Below, in pieces: positions 37,761 through 46,819 of a stretch of DNA of 64,000 bases. The notes beneath the pieces were generated by a model, which did no database searches, had not been told where the DNA came from, and worked only from the letters and a program-made list of their open reading frames with translations. Made by a program: the position numbers and the translations under genes. Source of the stretch: Balneola sp. (lineage in GTDB: Bacteria > Bacteroidota > Rhodothermia > Balneolales > Balneolaceae). How positions within the stretch are numbered: position 1 is the first letter of the stretch; each line of letters begins with the position of its first letter. The stretch lies in assembly GCA_002696035.1 (NCBI GenBank), contig NZQV01000006.1, positions 248,001 through 312,000 of the forward strand. The letters are read 5' to 3'.

Positions 37761-38819
37761 TTATTCTGATAATTCGTCCATTGCTCGTTCCAGAATCGTA
37801 TCTACACCTGCAGAAGAGTCAGCCGGACTAATATTAACATTAATATCAGGAGGAATGCCTTGAAAACGGTATGATGAATTCAGATAGTTTTCAGGCAATT
37901 TAAATTCTTTAATGGAAACAGTCAGATACCAATCGCCAGGCAATGGTGTATAATCGGGATTTCCGATGAACCCAGCTGTATTATCTCCAATAATTAAGAC
38001 TGATGGATTTATTCTGAGCCCGGCAGCTAATAATTCTGAAGCCCCTGCTGTCTGTCTGTTTGTTAAAACTATTATAGGTTTAGTATATAATGGCTCAGCA
38101 TTATCAGGTAATCTCAACCAGACAGGCTCCCACTGTGTAAAATTTTGCCTCGTATTCGATTGCTTAGTTCTCTTATAAATATAAACCCTTGAACTGTCAT
38201 TAAGCATTTCTAAAACATCATTCACTTCATACGAGGTAGAATAATTATATAGTGTTCCGGCTGTTGAGCGAAGATCAATTATCAGACCGTCCGTATTTTT
38301 AAAAGTGTCAAGTATGTCCCGAACATCCCTTGTTAACCATCCCAAAGAGAGTGAGTTAAATTTCAAATATCCTATATTTTCATCTTTCAGTTTTCCATAT
38401 TCAATTCTTTCTCCTCCAATAACTGAATAGCTTTCAAAATAATGGGATATATCTGATAGATCATTTTTAAGATATTTTGTTTTCCATTTGTCGTATCTGA
38501 TATACATTTGTTCTCTTGGCAGGCTGTATATCAGTCGGGTATGTGCATCTTCCAATTCATTCAGAATTTCTTTAAGAGAACGTATAAGTTGTTTTCCATT
38601 ATCATATTGTTTGATCTGTTTTCTATGATCATTAAATAATGAATCGACATCAACCGATACATATTGTAAAAAAGCACTTTTTGCATTTAGCTCGTAGGTA
38701 AAAGCATCATACACTTCCAAAGGTTTGGTTGAAGGAGTTTCATCAAAAAACAAGCCATCGCAACCACTAATAGTAGCGAGCATCAATATCACTAAGAGAA
38801 TTTTAAGCGCTTCTGTCAT
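37761..38819 (-). CDS. S41-family (tail-specific) peptidase lipoprotein
   Basis: 352 residues with a lipoprotein signal (TISGCDG, Cys about 20). A TSP/C-terminal-processing peptidase core follows: GLIIDLRSTAGTLYNYS, catalytic Ser in TNRQTAGASELLAAGL, then IGDNTAGFIGN and GIPPDINVNIS. No PDZ domain is evident. Overlaps the upstream gene by four bases (ATGA), so the two are translationally coupled. One 60-base line (38461-38520) has 17 G+C, well below neighbours, which suggests acquisition by transfer. Confidence 0.85.
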   Translation of the reverse strand: MTEALKILLVILMLATISGCDGLFFDETPSTKPLEVYDAFTYELNAKSAFLQYVSVDVDSLFNDHRKQIKQYDNGKQLIRSLKEILNELEDAHTRLIYSLPREQMYIRYDKWKTKYLKNDLSDISHYFESYSVIGGERIEYGKLKDENIGYLKFNSLSLGWLTRDVRDILDTFKNTDGLIIDLRSTAGTLYNYSTSYEVNDVLEMLNDSSRVYIYKRTKQSNTRQNFTQWEPVWLRLPDNAEPLYTKPIIVLTNRQTAGASELLAAGLRINPSVLIIGDNTAGFIGNPDYTPLPGDWYLTVSIKEFKLPENYLNSSYRFQGIPPDINVNISPADSSAGVDTILERAMDELSE

Positions 38820-39583
38820 AGCTGAAATACACCTCCAATAAGAAAATGCTGTTGAAGAGCTTTCATCACAGAATATTCTCGATATGTATGATATTTAAAA
38901 GTATATTCAGGTCTTATAAATATTCTATTAGTAACAGGGATCTGTAGAAATATTTCATTTCTCAGTTGAAAAAATACACTTGGACCTGTCCCATAAAATT
39001 CCTTTTCATTTCTCCAGTATTTTTGAGTAGCATATCTATAATTAAGGATACCTATCCCCATCTTCATTCTCAAAAGTTTATCCCCAAATGTGTATTCCGC
39101 CGCTCCAACAATTGAAAGGTCAAACACGACGTCCTCCTCAAAGTCCCAACTTCCCTCCAAAAATTCTGATTGTATTGTATTTGTGAAGGATGCCGTTCGG
39201 GCTGTATAATTCATCCCCAATAAAGCAATAATTCCGGTTGTACTTTCATGCACCTTCCGCAGGTATTCTAAGCCCATAACAAGTTCAGTATGATCTACGC
39301 GATGTGTACCCTCAAAATAATCTATCTCTTCTAAATTAGGGGTAAGCTTAGTGTTCTGCGAGCTCATACTTAAACTCCACCTGGATTTTTCTGACTTGTA
39401 TTGCATGCCAAAATTCAAAAACGACGGAGACATTGCGCCATAGTGATTATCTCCGAAACTTAGGATCTGAACGTCATGTTCAGTTACTCCAACAGAGTAA
39501 CTCAGAAAAAATTGAGCTTTTACAGGTGCCTGGAAAAGGACCAAAAATATAAGAGAAGTGACTATTTTAAATTTTGTTGACAT
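38816..39583 (-). CDS. Outer-membrane beta-barrel-like protein coupled to the S41 peptidase
   Basis: 255 residues. A signal peptide (APVKAQ) precedes alternating, aromatic-rich strands such as WSLSMSSQNTKL, IFIRPEYTFKYHTY and the C-terminal FLIGGVFQL. I do not recognise a named family. Four-base overlap with the S41 gene suggests the two products work together, perhaps as barrel plus lipoprotein on the same membrane. AT-rich like its partner. Confidence 0.65.
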   Translation of the reverse strand: MSTKFKIVTSLIFLVLFQAPVKAQFFLSYSVGVTEHDVQILSFGDNHYGAMSPSFLNFGMQYKSEKSRWSLSMSSQNTKLTPNLEEIDYFEGTHRVDHTELVMGLEYLRKVHESTTGIIALLGMNYTARTASFTNTIQSEFLEGSWDFEEDVVFDLSIVGAAEYTFGDKLLRMKMGIGILNYRYATQKYWRNEKEFYGTGPSVFFQLRNEIFLQIPVTNRIFIRPEYTFKYHTYREYSVMKALQQHFLIGGVFQL

Positions 39584-39747
39584 CTAACCAATAATAGAAT
39601 AAAACGCTAAATATTGTAAGCTATTTATTAGCTTAAGTTCTTTCACAGTTTTAAAAAGTGAAACTATTAAGAAAAAAATGGTTTTTGGGATTTGAAATTT
39701 AGAGGTTCCGTCACCTTAAACATACATGCTATTTAATATCTTATTCT

Positions 39748-40890
39748 ATGGATTGTAAAAAAACACATTTCCAGCTCGATGAATCTTTTACCTACCTGAA
39801 TTGCGCGTATATGTCGCCACAGCTGAAAGTGGTTGAGGAAGCCGGCATCGAAGGGCTTCAGCGTAAACGAGATCCCTTTAAGATCTCTCCTGAAGAGTTT
39901 TTTGGGGAGACCGATCAGCTTCGGAAAGAGTATGCCAAGCTCATCAATGCTGAAGATCCCAAACGCATTGTGGTAATACCTTCTGTTTCGTACGGCATGG
40001 CAAACGTCGCCAAGAACCTTCCGCTCTCTAAAGGCGATAATATCATTGTGGTGGGCGAGCAGTTTCCGAGTAATATATATCCATGGAGATCGGTGGCTTC
40101 CGAGAAAGGGGCCGAGATCATCACCATCACCCCTCCCAATTCTGAAGAACGCGGAAAGGGTTGGAACGAAAAGATCATGAATGCCATCAACGAAAAAACA
40201 AAGCTGGTGGCCATAGCAAATGTCCACTGGGCAGATGGCACGCGCTTCAACTTGCAAGCTATTCGCACACTGACGCGGAACGTGGGAGCCTGGCTGGCCA
40301 TAGATGGAACACAATCCGTAGGCGCACTTCCATTTGATATAAAGAAAATTCAGCCCGATGCCCTGATCTGCGCCGGCTACAAATGGCTGATGGGACCTTA
40401 TAGTATTGGATTGGCTTATTACGGTCCCGCTTTGGATGAAGGAGATCCTGTGGAAGAAAACTGGATCAACCGTTATGAAAGTGAGAATTTTGCCAACCTT
40501 GTGAATTACAACGATGACTATCAGCCGGGAGCATTACGGTATGAAGTGGGTGAGCACAGTAATTTCATTTTAGTCCCCATGATGCTTGCAGCGATCAAAC
40601 AACTCAATGAATGGGGGCCCGATAACATCCAAAAATATTGCAAGGATTTGATCGCTGAGCCCGTTGCGAAACTTCGGAAAGATGGGTTCCGCATTGAAGA
40701 TGAAAACTTCAGATCTGCTCATTTATTTGGCATCCGGTTGGCCGAACAACACAAAATGGAAAAGATCAAAGCTGCTTTTGATGAGCACGACATTCTGGTT
40801 TCTTTTCGGGGAGATTCTATTCGGGTTTCACCAAATGTGTATAATACCAAAGAAGATCTCTCCAAACTTACTCAGGCCTTGTTACCATGA
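39748..40890 (+). CDS. Class V aminotransferase (cysteine desulfurase-like)
   Basis: 380 residues, fold type I PLP enzyme. PLP lysine Lys212 in CAGYKWLMGPYS, Asp186 in AIDGTQSVGALPF, and His160 in ANVHWADGTRF. It is closer to the SufS/kynureninase-like group than to IscS and lacks an obvious cysteine-persulfide loop, so the substrate is open. The last bases overlap the purU start by four (ATGA), implying coupled expression. Confidence 0.88.
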   Translation: MDCKKTHFQLDESFTYLNCAYMSPQLKVVEEAGIEGLQRKRDPFKISPEEFFGETDQLRKEYAKLINAEDPKRIVVIPSVSYGMANVAKNLPLSKGDNIIVVGEQFPSNIYPWRSVASEKGAEIITITPPNSEERGKGWNEKIMNAINEKTKLVAIANVHWADGTRFNLQAIRTLTRNVGAWLAIDGTQSVGALPFDIKKIQPDALICAGYKWLMGPYSIGLAYYGPALDEGDPVEENWINRYESENFANLVNYNDDYQPGALRYEVGEHSNFILVPMMLAAIKQLNEWGPDNIQKYCKDLIAEPVAKLRKDGFRIEDENFRSAHLFGIRLAEQHKMEKIKAAFDEHDILVSFRGDSIRVSPNVYNTKEDLSKLTQALLP

Positions 40891-41729
40891 CATCCCAACA
40901 AAATACACTCCTTATAGATTGTGAGGATGCCAAAGGCCTTATTCACAAGATCACTGACGTCATCTACCAGCATGAACTCAATATTGTACTGAACCGGGAG
41001 TTTGTGGAGCATGAGAGTAAACATTTTTTCATGCGTACAGTCATCGAGGGAGATTTTGATCAAACTGAGTTGGTAGAAAAATTAAGATCGGCATTACCAG
41101 AAAATGCCAATATCCGTTTGAGCAGCCATCAAAATAAAGATGTGGTGATCATGGCTACCAAAGAACATCACGTTCTGGGAGACCTGCTGATTCGGAATGA
41201 GTTTGATGAAAACAGAGCAAATATTCAGGCCGTGATAAGCAATCACGAAGATCTGCGCCAATTTGTAGAACGCTTCGATATCCCCTTTTATGTGATTCCG
41301 CATGAAGGAAAAGAAAGATCAGCACATGAGAAAGAAATTCTGGCTTTGCTTGCCAACTTCAGTCCGGATTACATTTTCCTGGCTAAATACATGCGTATTT
41401 TCTCTAAGGAATTTGTAGAGGTTTTTAAGCATAAGCTGATCAACATACATCATTCCTTCCTGCCTGCTTTTGTTGGCGCACGACCTTATCAACAAGCATT
41501 TGAGCGCGGGGTGAAAATTATCGGGGCAACGGCTCACTATGTAACTGATGATCTGGATGAAGGCCCCATCATCTACCAGAGCACCACACGTGTTGATCAT
41601 CGTTTTGATGCCAATGAAATGGCTCAGGCCGGCCGTGAAATTGAAAGCAAGGTGATGGCAGAGGCGACCAAACTCGTCTTAGATGATAAAGTGTTTATCC
41701 ACGGCAATAAGACGGTAATTTTGGATTGA
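40887..41729 (+). CDS. purU: Formyltetrahydrofolate deformylase
   Basis: Hydrolyses 10-formyl-THF to formate and THF, balancing one-carbon units. 280 residues. N-terminal ACT domain (about 6-85), then a formyl-transferase core with the catalytic set Asn-His-Asp in NIHHSFLPAF and DDLDEGPII, plus GATAHYVT. Full family length. Coupled to the class V aminotransferase. Confidence 0.95.
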   Translation: MTSQQNTLLIDCEDAKGLIHKITDVIYQHELNIVLNREFVEHESKHFFMRTVIEGDFDQTELVEKLRSALPENANIRLSSHQNKDVVIMATKEHHVLGDLLIRNEFDENRANIQAVISNHEDLRQFVERFDIPFYVIPHEGKERSAHEKEILALLANFSPDYIFLAKYMRIFSKEFVEVFKHKLINIHHSFLPAFVGARPYQQAFERGVKIIGATAHYVTDDLDEGPIIYQSTTRVDHRFDANEMAQAGREIESKVMAEATKLVLDDKVFIHGNKTVILD

Positions 41730-41762
41730 GGAACAGCAAGAAATCCAATCAAAATATTGTAT

Positions 41763-41795
41763 AAAAAAGTAGGGACGTATCATGATACGTCCCTA
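41763..41795 (-). repeat. 26-bp perfect palindrome acting as terminator of the sdh operon
   Basis: TAGGGACGTATCA followed by its exact inverted copy (41770-41795). On the minus strand it continues into ACTTTTTT, a good U-tract for ending sdhCAB, which stops at 41823. It lies between convergent purU and sdhB. I recall the same palindrome from other bacterial genomes (memory only). Confidence 0.8.
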
Positions 41796-41822
41796 TAAGG
41801 AAATTCAATATTTGATGTAAAA

Positions 41823-42581
41823 TTACTCTCCGCTTACCACAGCTTTCATGTAATCTTTTCGCATTTCAGCTATGGCTGAGATGGAAATTCCTACCGGACA
41901 AACGGCTTCACATTCGGCAAAGTTGGAGCAATCGCCGAAGCCTTCTTCTTCCATCTGTTCAACCATGGCAACTACACGATTTGAACGCTCAACTTCCCCT
42001 TGTGGCAATTTGTTGAGGTGAGCAATCTTAGCTCCTGTAAACAGAGATGCTGATGCATTCGGACAAGCCGCAACACAAGCTCCACAACCGATGCAGGTTG
42101 CATAATCGAAAGCCGCATCAGATTTTTCTTTTTCTATCGGGATGGCGTTAGCTTCCACAGCAGATCCGGTTTTCACCGAAACATATCCACCAGCTTCAAT
42201 AATGCGGTCGAAAGAAGAACGGTCTACCACAAGATCTTTGATCACCGGAAAAGCAGCTGCTCTTGGTGGCTCAATGGTAACGTGGTCGCCATCGTTGTAA
42301 TTTCTCATGTGTAACTGGCAAACGGCAACACGCTGTTTAGGTCCGTGGGCTTGCCCGTTGATCACAAGATTACAAGAACCGCAAATCCCTTCACGGCAAT
42401 CATAATCAAATTCTACGGGCTCCTTGTCTTCCAGCATCAGCTCTTCGTTGAGCACGTCAAGCATTTCAAGGAACGACATGTGTTCGTTCACATTGTCGAG
42501 CGTGTACTCCTCAAAATGGCCGGTATCATTCGGTCCATTTTGTTTCCAGTATTTCAGATGAATGGTCATTTCTTTGCTCAT
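41823..42581 (-). CDS. sdhB: Succinate dehydrogenase iron-sulfur subunit
   Basis: Electron-transfer subunit of complex II. 252 residues. [2Fe-2S] cysteines in DCREGICGSCNLVINGQ (about 62-70), then CIGCGACVAACPNAS and CSNFAECEAVCPVGIS for the 4Fe-4S and 3Fe-4S centres. The sequence is of the Bacteroidota/epsilon type that pairs with a single b558 membrane subunit. Start eight bases after sdhA. Confidence 0.96.
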   Translation of the reverse strand: MSKEMTIHLKYWKQNGPNDTGHFEEYTLDNVNEHMSFLEMLDVLNEELMLEDKEPVEFDYDCREGICGSCNLVINGQAHGPKQRVAVCQLHMRNYNDGDHVTIEPPRAAAFPVIKDLVVDRSSFDRIIEAGGYVSVKTGSAVEANAIPIEKEKSDAAFDYATCIGCGACVAACPNASASLFTGAKIAHLNKLPQGEVERSNRVVAMVEQMEEEGFGDCSNFAECEAVCPVGISISAIAEMRKDYMKAVVSGE

Positions 42582-42589
42582 AATATTCC

Positions 42590-44512
42590 TTATTTGTAAC
42601 TACGTTGTTTTAGCTCAACGAATTCAAATTCTAGATTTTCTTTGTGAAGAGTTTCTTCGAGTTTACCGTTCAGGCCTTTGTATTCCCAGGCAGATACGTA
42701 AGAATACTCCTCATCATTTCGGAGGGCTTCACCCTCATCGGTTTGATATTCTTCCCGGAGATGGCAACCGGCAGATTCTTCTCTGTTCAGCGCATCTTCG
42801 GCCATTAGTTCTGCCAACTCAAAGAAATCGGCAACACGACCTGCAAACTCCAGATACTTGTTATAGTTATTCTTCTCGCCGGGGACTTTCACATTCTGCC
42901 AGAATTCTTCCCGCAGCTCGCGGATCTCTTCAATGGCTTGCTTAAGTCCCTCTTCATTCCGGGCAATTCCGATCTTATCCCAAACGATCTTACCCAGCGT
43001 TCTGTGGAAATCAACGATCGTACGATTTCCGTCAATGTTGAGTAATTTATCGATCTGAGCCTGAGCTTCATTTTCAGCTTCCTGGAAAGCATCGTGATCG
43101 GTTCCATATCGCTTACCGGGCTCTTGTTTGGCAAGATAATCACCTATGGTGTACGGAAGCACGAAATAGCCATCCGACAGTCCCTGCATCAGTGCACTTG
43201 CACCAAGTCGGTTTGCACCGTGATCCGAGAAGTTGGCTTCACCGGCCGCATAAAGTCCGGGGATGGTGGTTTCCAGATTGTAATCAACCCAAAGCCCGCC
43301 CATTGTATAGTGAACAGCCGGATAAATTCTCATCGGACGTTCGTATGGATTTTCACCCGTGATATTTTCGTACATATCAAACAGATTACCATATTTGGCT
43401 GAGATCGCATCTTTTCCATCACGGTCTATAGCATCGCGGAAATCGAGATACACTGCCAATCCGGTTTCGCCAACACCTAAGCCATCATCACACACCATTT
43501 TGGCATTTCGGGAAGCCACATCACGCGGCACCAGGTTTCCAAAAGCGGGATAACGTTCTTCAAGATAGTAATACCGCTCTTCCTCAGGAATCTCATTTGG
43601 ATGACGATCATCTTCTTTTTCTTTAGGTACCCAAACACGTCCATCGTTTCTCAAACTTTCGGACATCAGCGTCAATTTAGACTGATAATCTCCGGAAACC
43701 GGAATACATGTGGGGTGAACCTGAACGTAACAAGGGTTGGCAAAAGCAGCTCCGCGTTTGTGTGCTCGCCATGCTGCCGTCACGTTAGAGTTTTTGGCAT
43801 TTGTTGAAAGATAAAAGACGTTTCCATAACCACCGGTTGCAAGTACAACGGCGTCGGCTTCATATCGGCATAATTCCCCTGAAACCAGATCACGGGTAAT
43901 GATACCGCGAGCTTGTCCGTCGATCACAACTACATCCAGCATTTCATGGCGCGGATGGTATTTGATATTCCCTTTGTGCACCTGACGCATCATCGCCTGA
44001 TAGGCACCAAGCAGTAGCTGCTGTCCGGTTTGTCCACGGGCATAAAATGTTCGGGACACCTGTGCTCCACCAAACGAACGGTTGGCCAGGTTTCCGCCAT
44101 ACTCACGGGCAAAAGGAACACCTTGAGCTACGGCCTGATCAATAATTTCGTTGGACACCTGTGACAACCGGTAGACATTAGATTCCCGTGAGCGATAGTC
44201 ACCACCTTTGATGGTATCATAAAAAAGGCGCCAGATGCTATCTCCATCATTGGGATAGTTCTTGGCAGCGTTTATTCCACCCTGAGCCGCAATACTATGG
44301 GCACGCCGGGCTGAATCCTGAATACAGAAGCTCCGAACATTGTAACCAAGCTCAGCAAAACTCGCAGCTGCAGCGCCACCGGCCAATCCGGTTCCCACTA
44401 CAATAATTTCATATTTACGCTTGTTGTTGGGCGACACCAGGTTGATGTCCTTCAGGTGCTTATCCCATTTTTCTTCTAGCGGTCCGCCGGGTACTTTTGA
44501 ATCAAATTTCAT
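42590..44512 (-). CDS. sdhA: Succinate dehydrogenase flavoprotein subunit
   Basis: Catalytic FAD subunit. 640 residues. [18 protein letters not shown] for FAD binding, the covalent-FAD His in [15 protein letters not shown] (about 67), active-site segment [12 protein letters not shown] and Arg-containing [14 protein letters not shown]. The C-terminus includes the cap and helical domains. Full length; sits between sdhC and sdhB. Confidence 0.97.
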   Translation of the reverse strand: MKFDSKVPGGPLEEKWDKHLKDINLVSPNNKRKYEIIVVGTGLAGGAAAASFAELGYNVRSFCIQDSARRAHSIAAQGGINAAKNYPNDGDSIWRLFYDTIKGGDYRSRESNVYRLSQVSNEIIDQAVAQGVPFAREYGGNLANRSFGGAQVSRTFYARGQTGQQLLLGAYQAMMRQVHKGNIKYHPRHEMLDVVVIDGQARGIITRDLVSGELCRYEADAVVLATGGYGNVFYLSTNAKNSNVTAAWRAHKRGAAFANPCYVQVHPTCIPVSGDYQSKLTLMSESLRNDGRVWVPKEKEDDRHPNEIPEEERYYYLEERYPAFGNLVPRDVASRNAKMVCDDGLGVGETGLAVYLDFRDAIDRDGKDAISAKYGNLFDMYENITGENPYERPMRIYPAVHYTMGGLWVDYNLETTIPGLYAAGEANFSDHGANRLGASALMQGLSDGYFVLPYTIGDYLAKQEPGKRYGTDHDAFQEAENEAQAQIDKLLNIDGNRTIVDFHRTLGKIVWDKIGIARNEEGLKQAIEEIRELREEFWQNVKVPGEKNNYNKYLEFAGRVADFFELAELMAEDALNREESAGCHLREEYQTDEGEALRNDEEYSYVSAWEYKGLNGKLEETLHKENLEFEFVELKQRSYK

Positions 44513-44548
44513 AATCTAAATCCTTAGTCTTAAATCTTTAATCTCTTG

Positions 44549-45268
44549 TTAATATGCAATGAGTGATCCTTCTCCGCCGGTAAGAAAGATATAAAGCGGA
44601 ATAAAAATGAAGCCAAGCATCAACACGATGGCAAAGATGTATGCTCCTAATTGTACTTTTTTCGACGTTTCTCCATGTTTCATTCCCAAAGATGTGAATG
44701 CACTCCATGCACCGTGTGCTAAATGCAAAATAGCTAAAGCCATAACAGCTATATAACCAAATGCTATTAAGGGATTCTGAAATTCTGCAATCACCAATGC
44801 CCTGAGGTCTCTGGCTTCAACTCCTCCTGCAGACTCAAGGATCACGGTTCCTTCATCCGGACTAAAAAGCCCATATTTAAAATGCATAATGTGAAATACC
44901 AAAAATACCAAGAGGACGGTTCCTGATATGATCATACTTCGAGAAGCCAAAGACTGATGACTTGGACCGCCTTTGGTTTGATAGGTATCATATCCTTCTG
45001 GCCTGGCTTTCTTTTTTTGCCTCCAGATCGAAATTCCTAAAATCGCGTGATACAGGAAAAAGAATACAAGTCCGGCTTCAATAACATAAAGTAGCGGACC
45101 AAGACTTTCTAGCGTGTGCGTGTAAACATTAAAAGCTTGGCTTTCACCGAAAATAGTAAGGTTTCCGGCGAGGTGACCAATTAGAAAAAGCATGAGACCG
45201 ATACCCGTGATGCCGGTCATAAATTTTCGGCCAACCTGAGAATTCAGTGCTTTGATAAGAGAAGGCAT
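44549..45268 (-). CDS. sdhC: Succinate dehydrogenase cytochrome b558 subunit
   Basis: Di-haem membrane anchor. 239 residues with five membrane helices. Haem-ligand histidines occur in FLIGHLAGNLT, FFLYHAILG, LVFHIMHFKYG and LHLAHGAWSAF. There is no separate sdhD; this matches the three-subunit complex of Bacteroidota. First gene of sdhCAB. Confidence 0.93.
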   Translation of the reverse strand: MPSLIKALNSQVGRKFMTGITGIGLMLFLIGHLAGNLTIFGESQAFNVYTHTLESLGPLLYVIEAGLVFFFLYHAILGISIWRQKKKARPEGYDTYQTKGGPSHQSLASRSMIISGTVLLVFLVFHIMHFKYGLFSPDEGTVILESAGGVEARDLRALVIAEFQNPLIAFGYIAVMALAILHLAHGAWSAFTSLGMKHGETSKKVQLGAYIFAIVLMLGFIFIPLYIFLTGGEGSLIAY

Positions 45269-45522
45269 ATTCTACGTCTTAGATAATTTCAATTTGTAGT
45301 GATAACAGCGTTAATGAAATGTAAGTTTCAAAAATTAGTGAAAACTTAATTCATCAAATACTGCGTCGAGAAAATCGCTTTTTCCTCTTTGAATAACAAG
45401 GCAGAATAGGTCTAAATATGATCGCAGATTTGTGGGATTATACAGATTTCACTGATGTTTATACCAAACACCTTCCATAACTCGACCCACATTTATTTCT
45501 TTGAACCACACGTAATTTACAT

Positions 45523-45552
45523 CCTCGCTCCACACGCTCTGCGTTGGAGCGG
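45523..45552 (+). repeat. Dispersed GCTCTGCGT-type repeat, copy 6
   Basis: CCTCGCTCCACACGCTCTGC GTTGGAGCGG, eight bases before the yigZ start. The rest of the 292-bp sdhC-yigZ spacer (45269-45522) holds no other feature I can support. Confidence 0.75.
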
Positions 45553-45560
45553 ATTTAGGT

Positions 45561-46226
45561 ATGACTTTAGGAAAGTTGAGACTTACCTTTCAACAGAACA
45601 AATCCGAATTATTGAAAACTATTACAAAAACATACGAATCTTCTTTTCGGGAGCGTGGCTCCAAGTTCATGGGATATTTGTTCCCGGCTGAATCGGAGGA
45701 AGAATTCCAGGAAGAACTTGATCAGCTCAAATCTAAATATCCGGACGCAACACACCACTGTTGGGCGTGGCGACTAAACCCGGGGCAACCCAAAGAATTC
45801 AGCTCCGATGATGGTGAACCATCGGGCACAGCAGGGCTTCCCATTCTCAATCAGCTTAAATCCTTTGAAGTTGTAAATGCCGGAGTAGTTGTTGTCAGAT
45901 ATTACGGTGGCACCAAGTTAGGAAAATCCGGGCTGATCGAAGCCTATGGCCGTGGAGCTGAGCTATGCCTGGAATCTGCAAGACTGATCTCCATAAAACC
46001 GGTACAGCTTTTTGAAATTCGATATCCCTATCCCGAAGAAAATACCATCCAAAGACTAAAAAATGATTATGGGCTGAAGATAGTAGAATCTGAATATCTG
46101 GAGAGTATTACCTTAAAAGTAGCTTGTCCAAAAAAGTCTGCTCTTTATTTTGAACGCGAACTTGAAGGACTTGAACATCTCTCCATAACTTTTAAAAAGC
46201 TTGAAGAGCATTTTACAGCCGGTTAA
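45561..46226 (+). CDS. IMPACT/YigZ-family protein
   Basis: 221 residues. The UPF0029/IMPACT N-domain (about 25-135) has FRERGSKFMGYLFP, THHCWAWRL, DDGEPSGTAGLPIL and VVVVRYYGGTKLGKSGL. The ferredoxin-like DUF1949 domain is at about 145-210. Family members are linked to translation control and an unknown hydrolase-like activity. The start at 45561 lies next to a dispersed repeat. Confidence 0.94.
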   Translation: MTLGKLRLTFQQNKSELLKTITKTYESSFRERGSKFMGYLFPAESEEEFQEELDQLKSKYPDATHHCWAWRLNPGQPKEFSSDDGEPSGTAGLPILNQLKSFEVVNAGVVVVRYYGGTKLGKSGLIEAYGRGAELCLESARLISIKPVQLFEIRYPYPEENTIQRLKNDYGLKIVESEYLESITLKVACPKKSALYFERELEGLEHLSITFKKLEEHFTAG

Positions 46227-46271
46227 GAATCTTACCCTTCAAACCCCTATTTTCTGAAAAAATCTTCGACT

Positions 46272-46817
46272 ATGAAAATTTATACCAAGAAAGGCGACAG
46301 CGGTAATACTTCTCTTTTTGGCGGACAAAGAGTCTCCAAAAGTTCTAAGCGTATTGATTCTTACGGAACCGTGGATGAGCTTAATTCCATTTTGGGGATG
46401 GCCACTTCTTTTGGTTTATCAGAGAAAGGAGCGGAATTACTGGAAACCATTCAGCAGCAACTATTTATATTAGGAGCCGACCTGGCTACCCCGGCCTCAA
46501 AAGATGTTCGTATTGAACGTATTGGTCACAGCGAAGTAAATTTCCTCGAGAAAGCCATCGATGAGATGGAAGAAGAGCTGGAACCACTCAAGAACTTCAT
46601 TTTGCCCGGCGGAGCACAAGCCGGAGCCACACTTCATTTCGCGCGCACCGTTTGTCGTAGAGCTGAACGAATCACGGTTGAATGTCGGCATGAAGAGGAG
46701 ATCTCTGAAGTGGCTATCATGTACATCAACCGACTTTCGGACTTCTTGTTTGTCCTTGCCCGGTATGAAAACAAAAAGGCAGGCACAAAAGAAACAACCT
46801 GGATTCCTGAGAAGTAA
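46272..46817 (+). CDS. Cob(I)alamin adenosyltransferase (PduO/MMAB type)
   Basis: Adenosylates reduced B12 to coenzyme B12. 181 residues, with KIYTKKGDSGNTSLFGG (ATP-binding) and DSYGTVDELNS, then RTVCRRAERITV and YINRLSDFLFVLAR. The protein is the MMAB/PduO class rather than CobA. No cobalamin biosynthesis gene or riboswitch is nearby, consistent with salvage. Two bases separate its stop from the next gene. Confidence 0.93.
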   Translation: MKIYTKKGDSGNTSLFGGQRVSKSSKRIDSYGTVDELNSILGMATSFGLSEKGAELLETIQQQLFILGADLATPASKDVRIERIGHSEVNFLEKAIDEMEEELEPLKNFILPGGAQAGATLHFARTVCRRAERITVECRHEEEISEVAIMYINRLSDFLFVLARYENKKAGTKETTWIPEK

Positions 46818-46819
46818 GC

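Noticed and set aside
39733-40314. Minus-strand 193-codon frame
   Set aside because: Shadow of the class V aminotransferase gene, whose PLP motifs are clear on the plus strand.
46227-46271. Cobalamin riboswitch before the adenosyltransferase
   Set aside because: Only 45 bases separate it from yigZ, too short, and no B12-box-like sequence is present.
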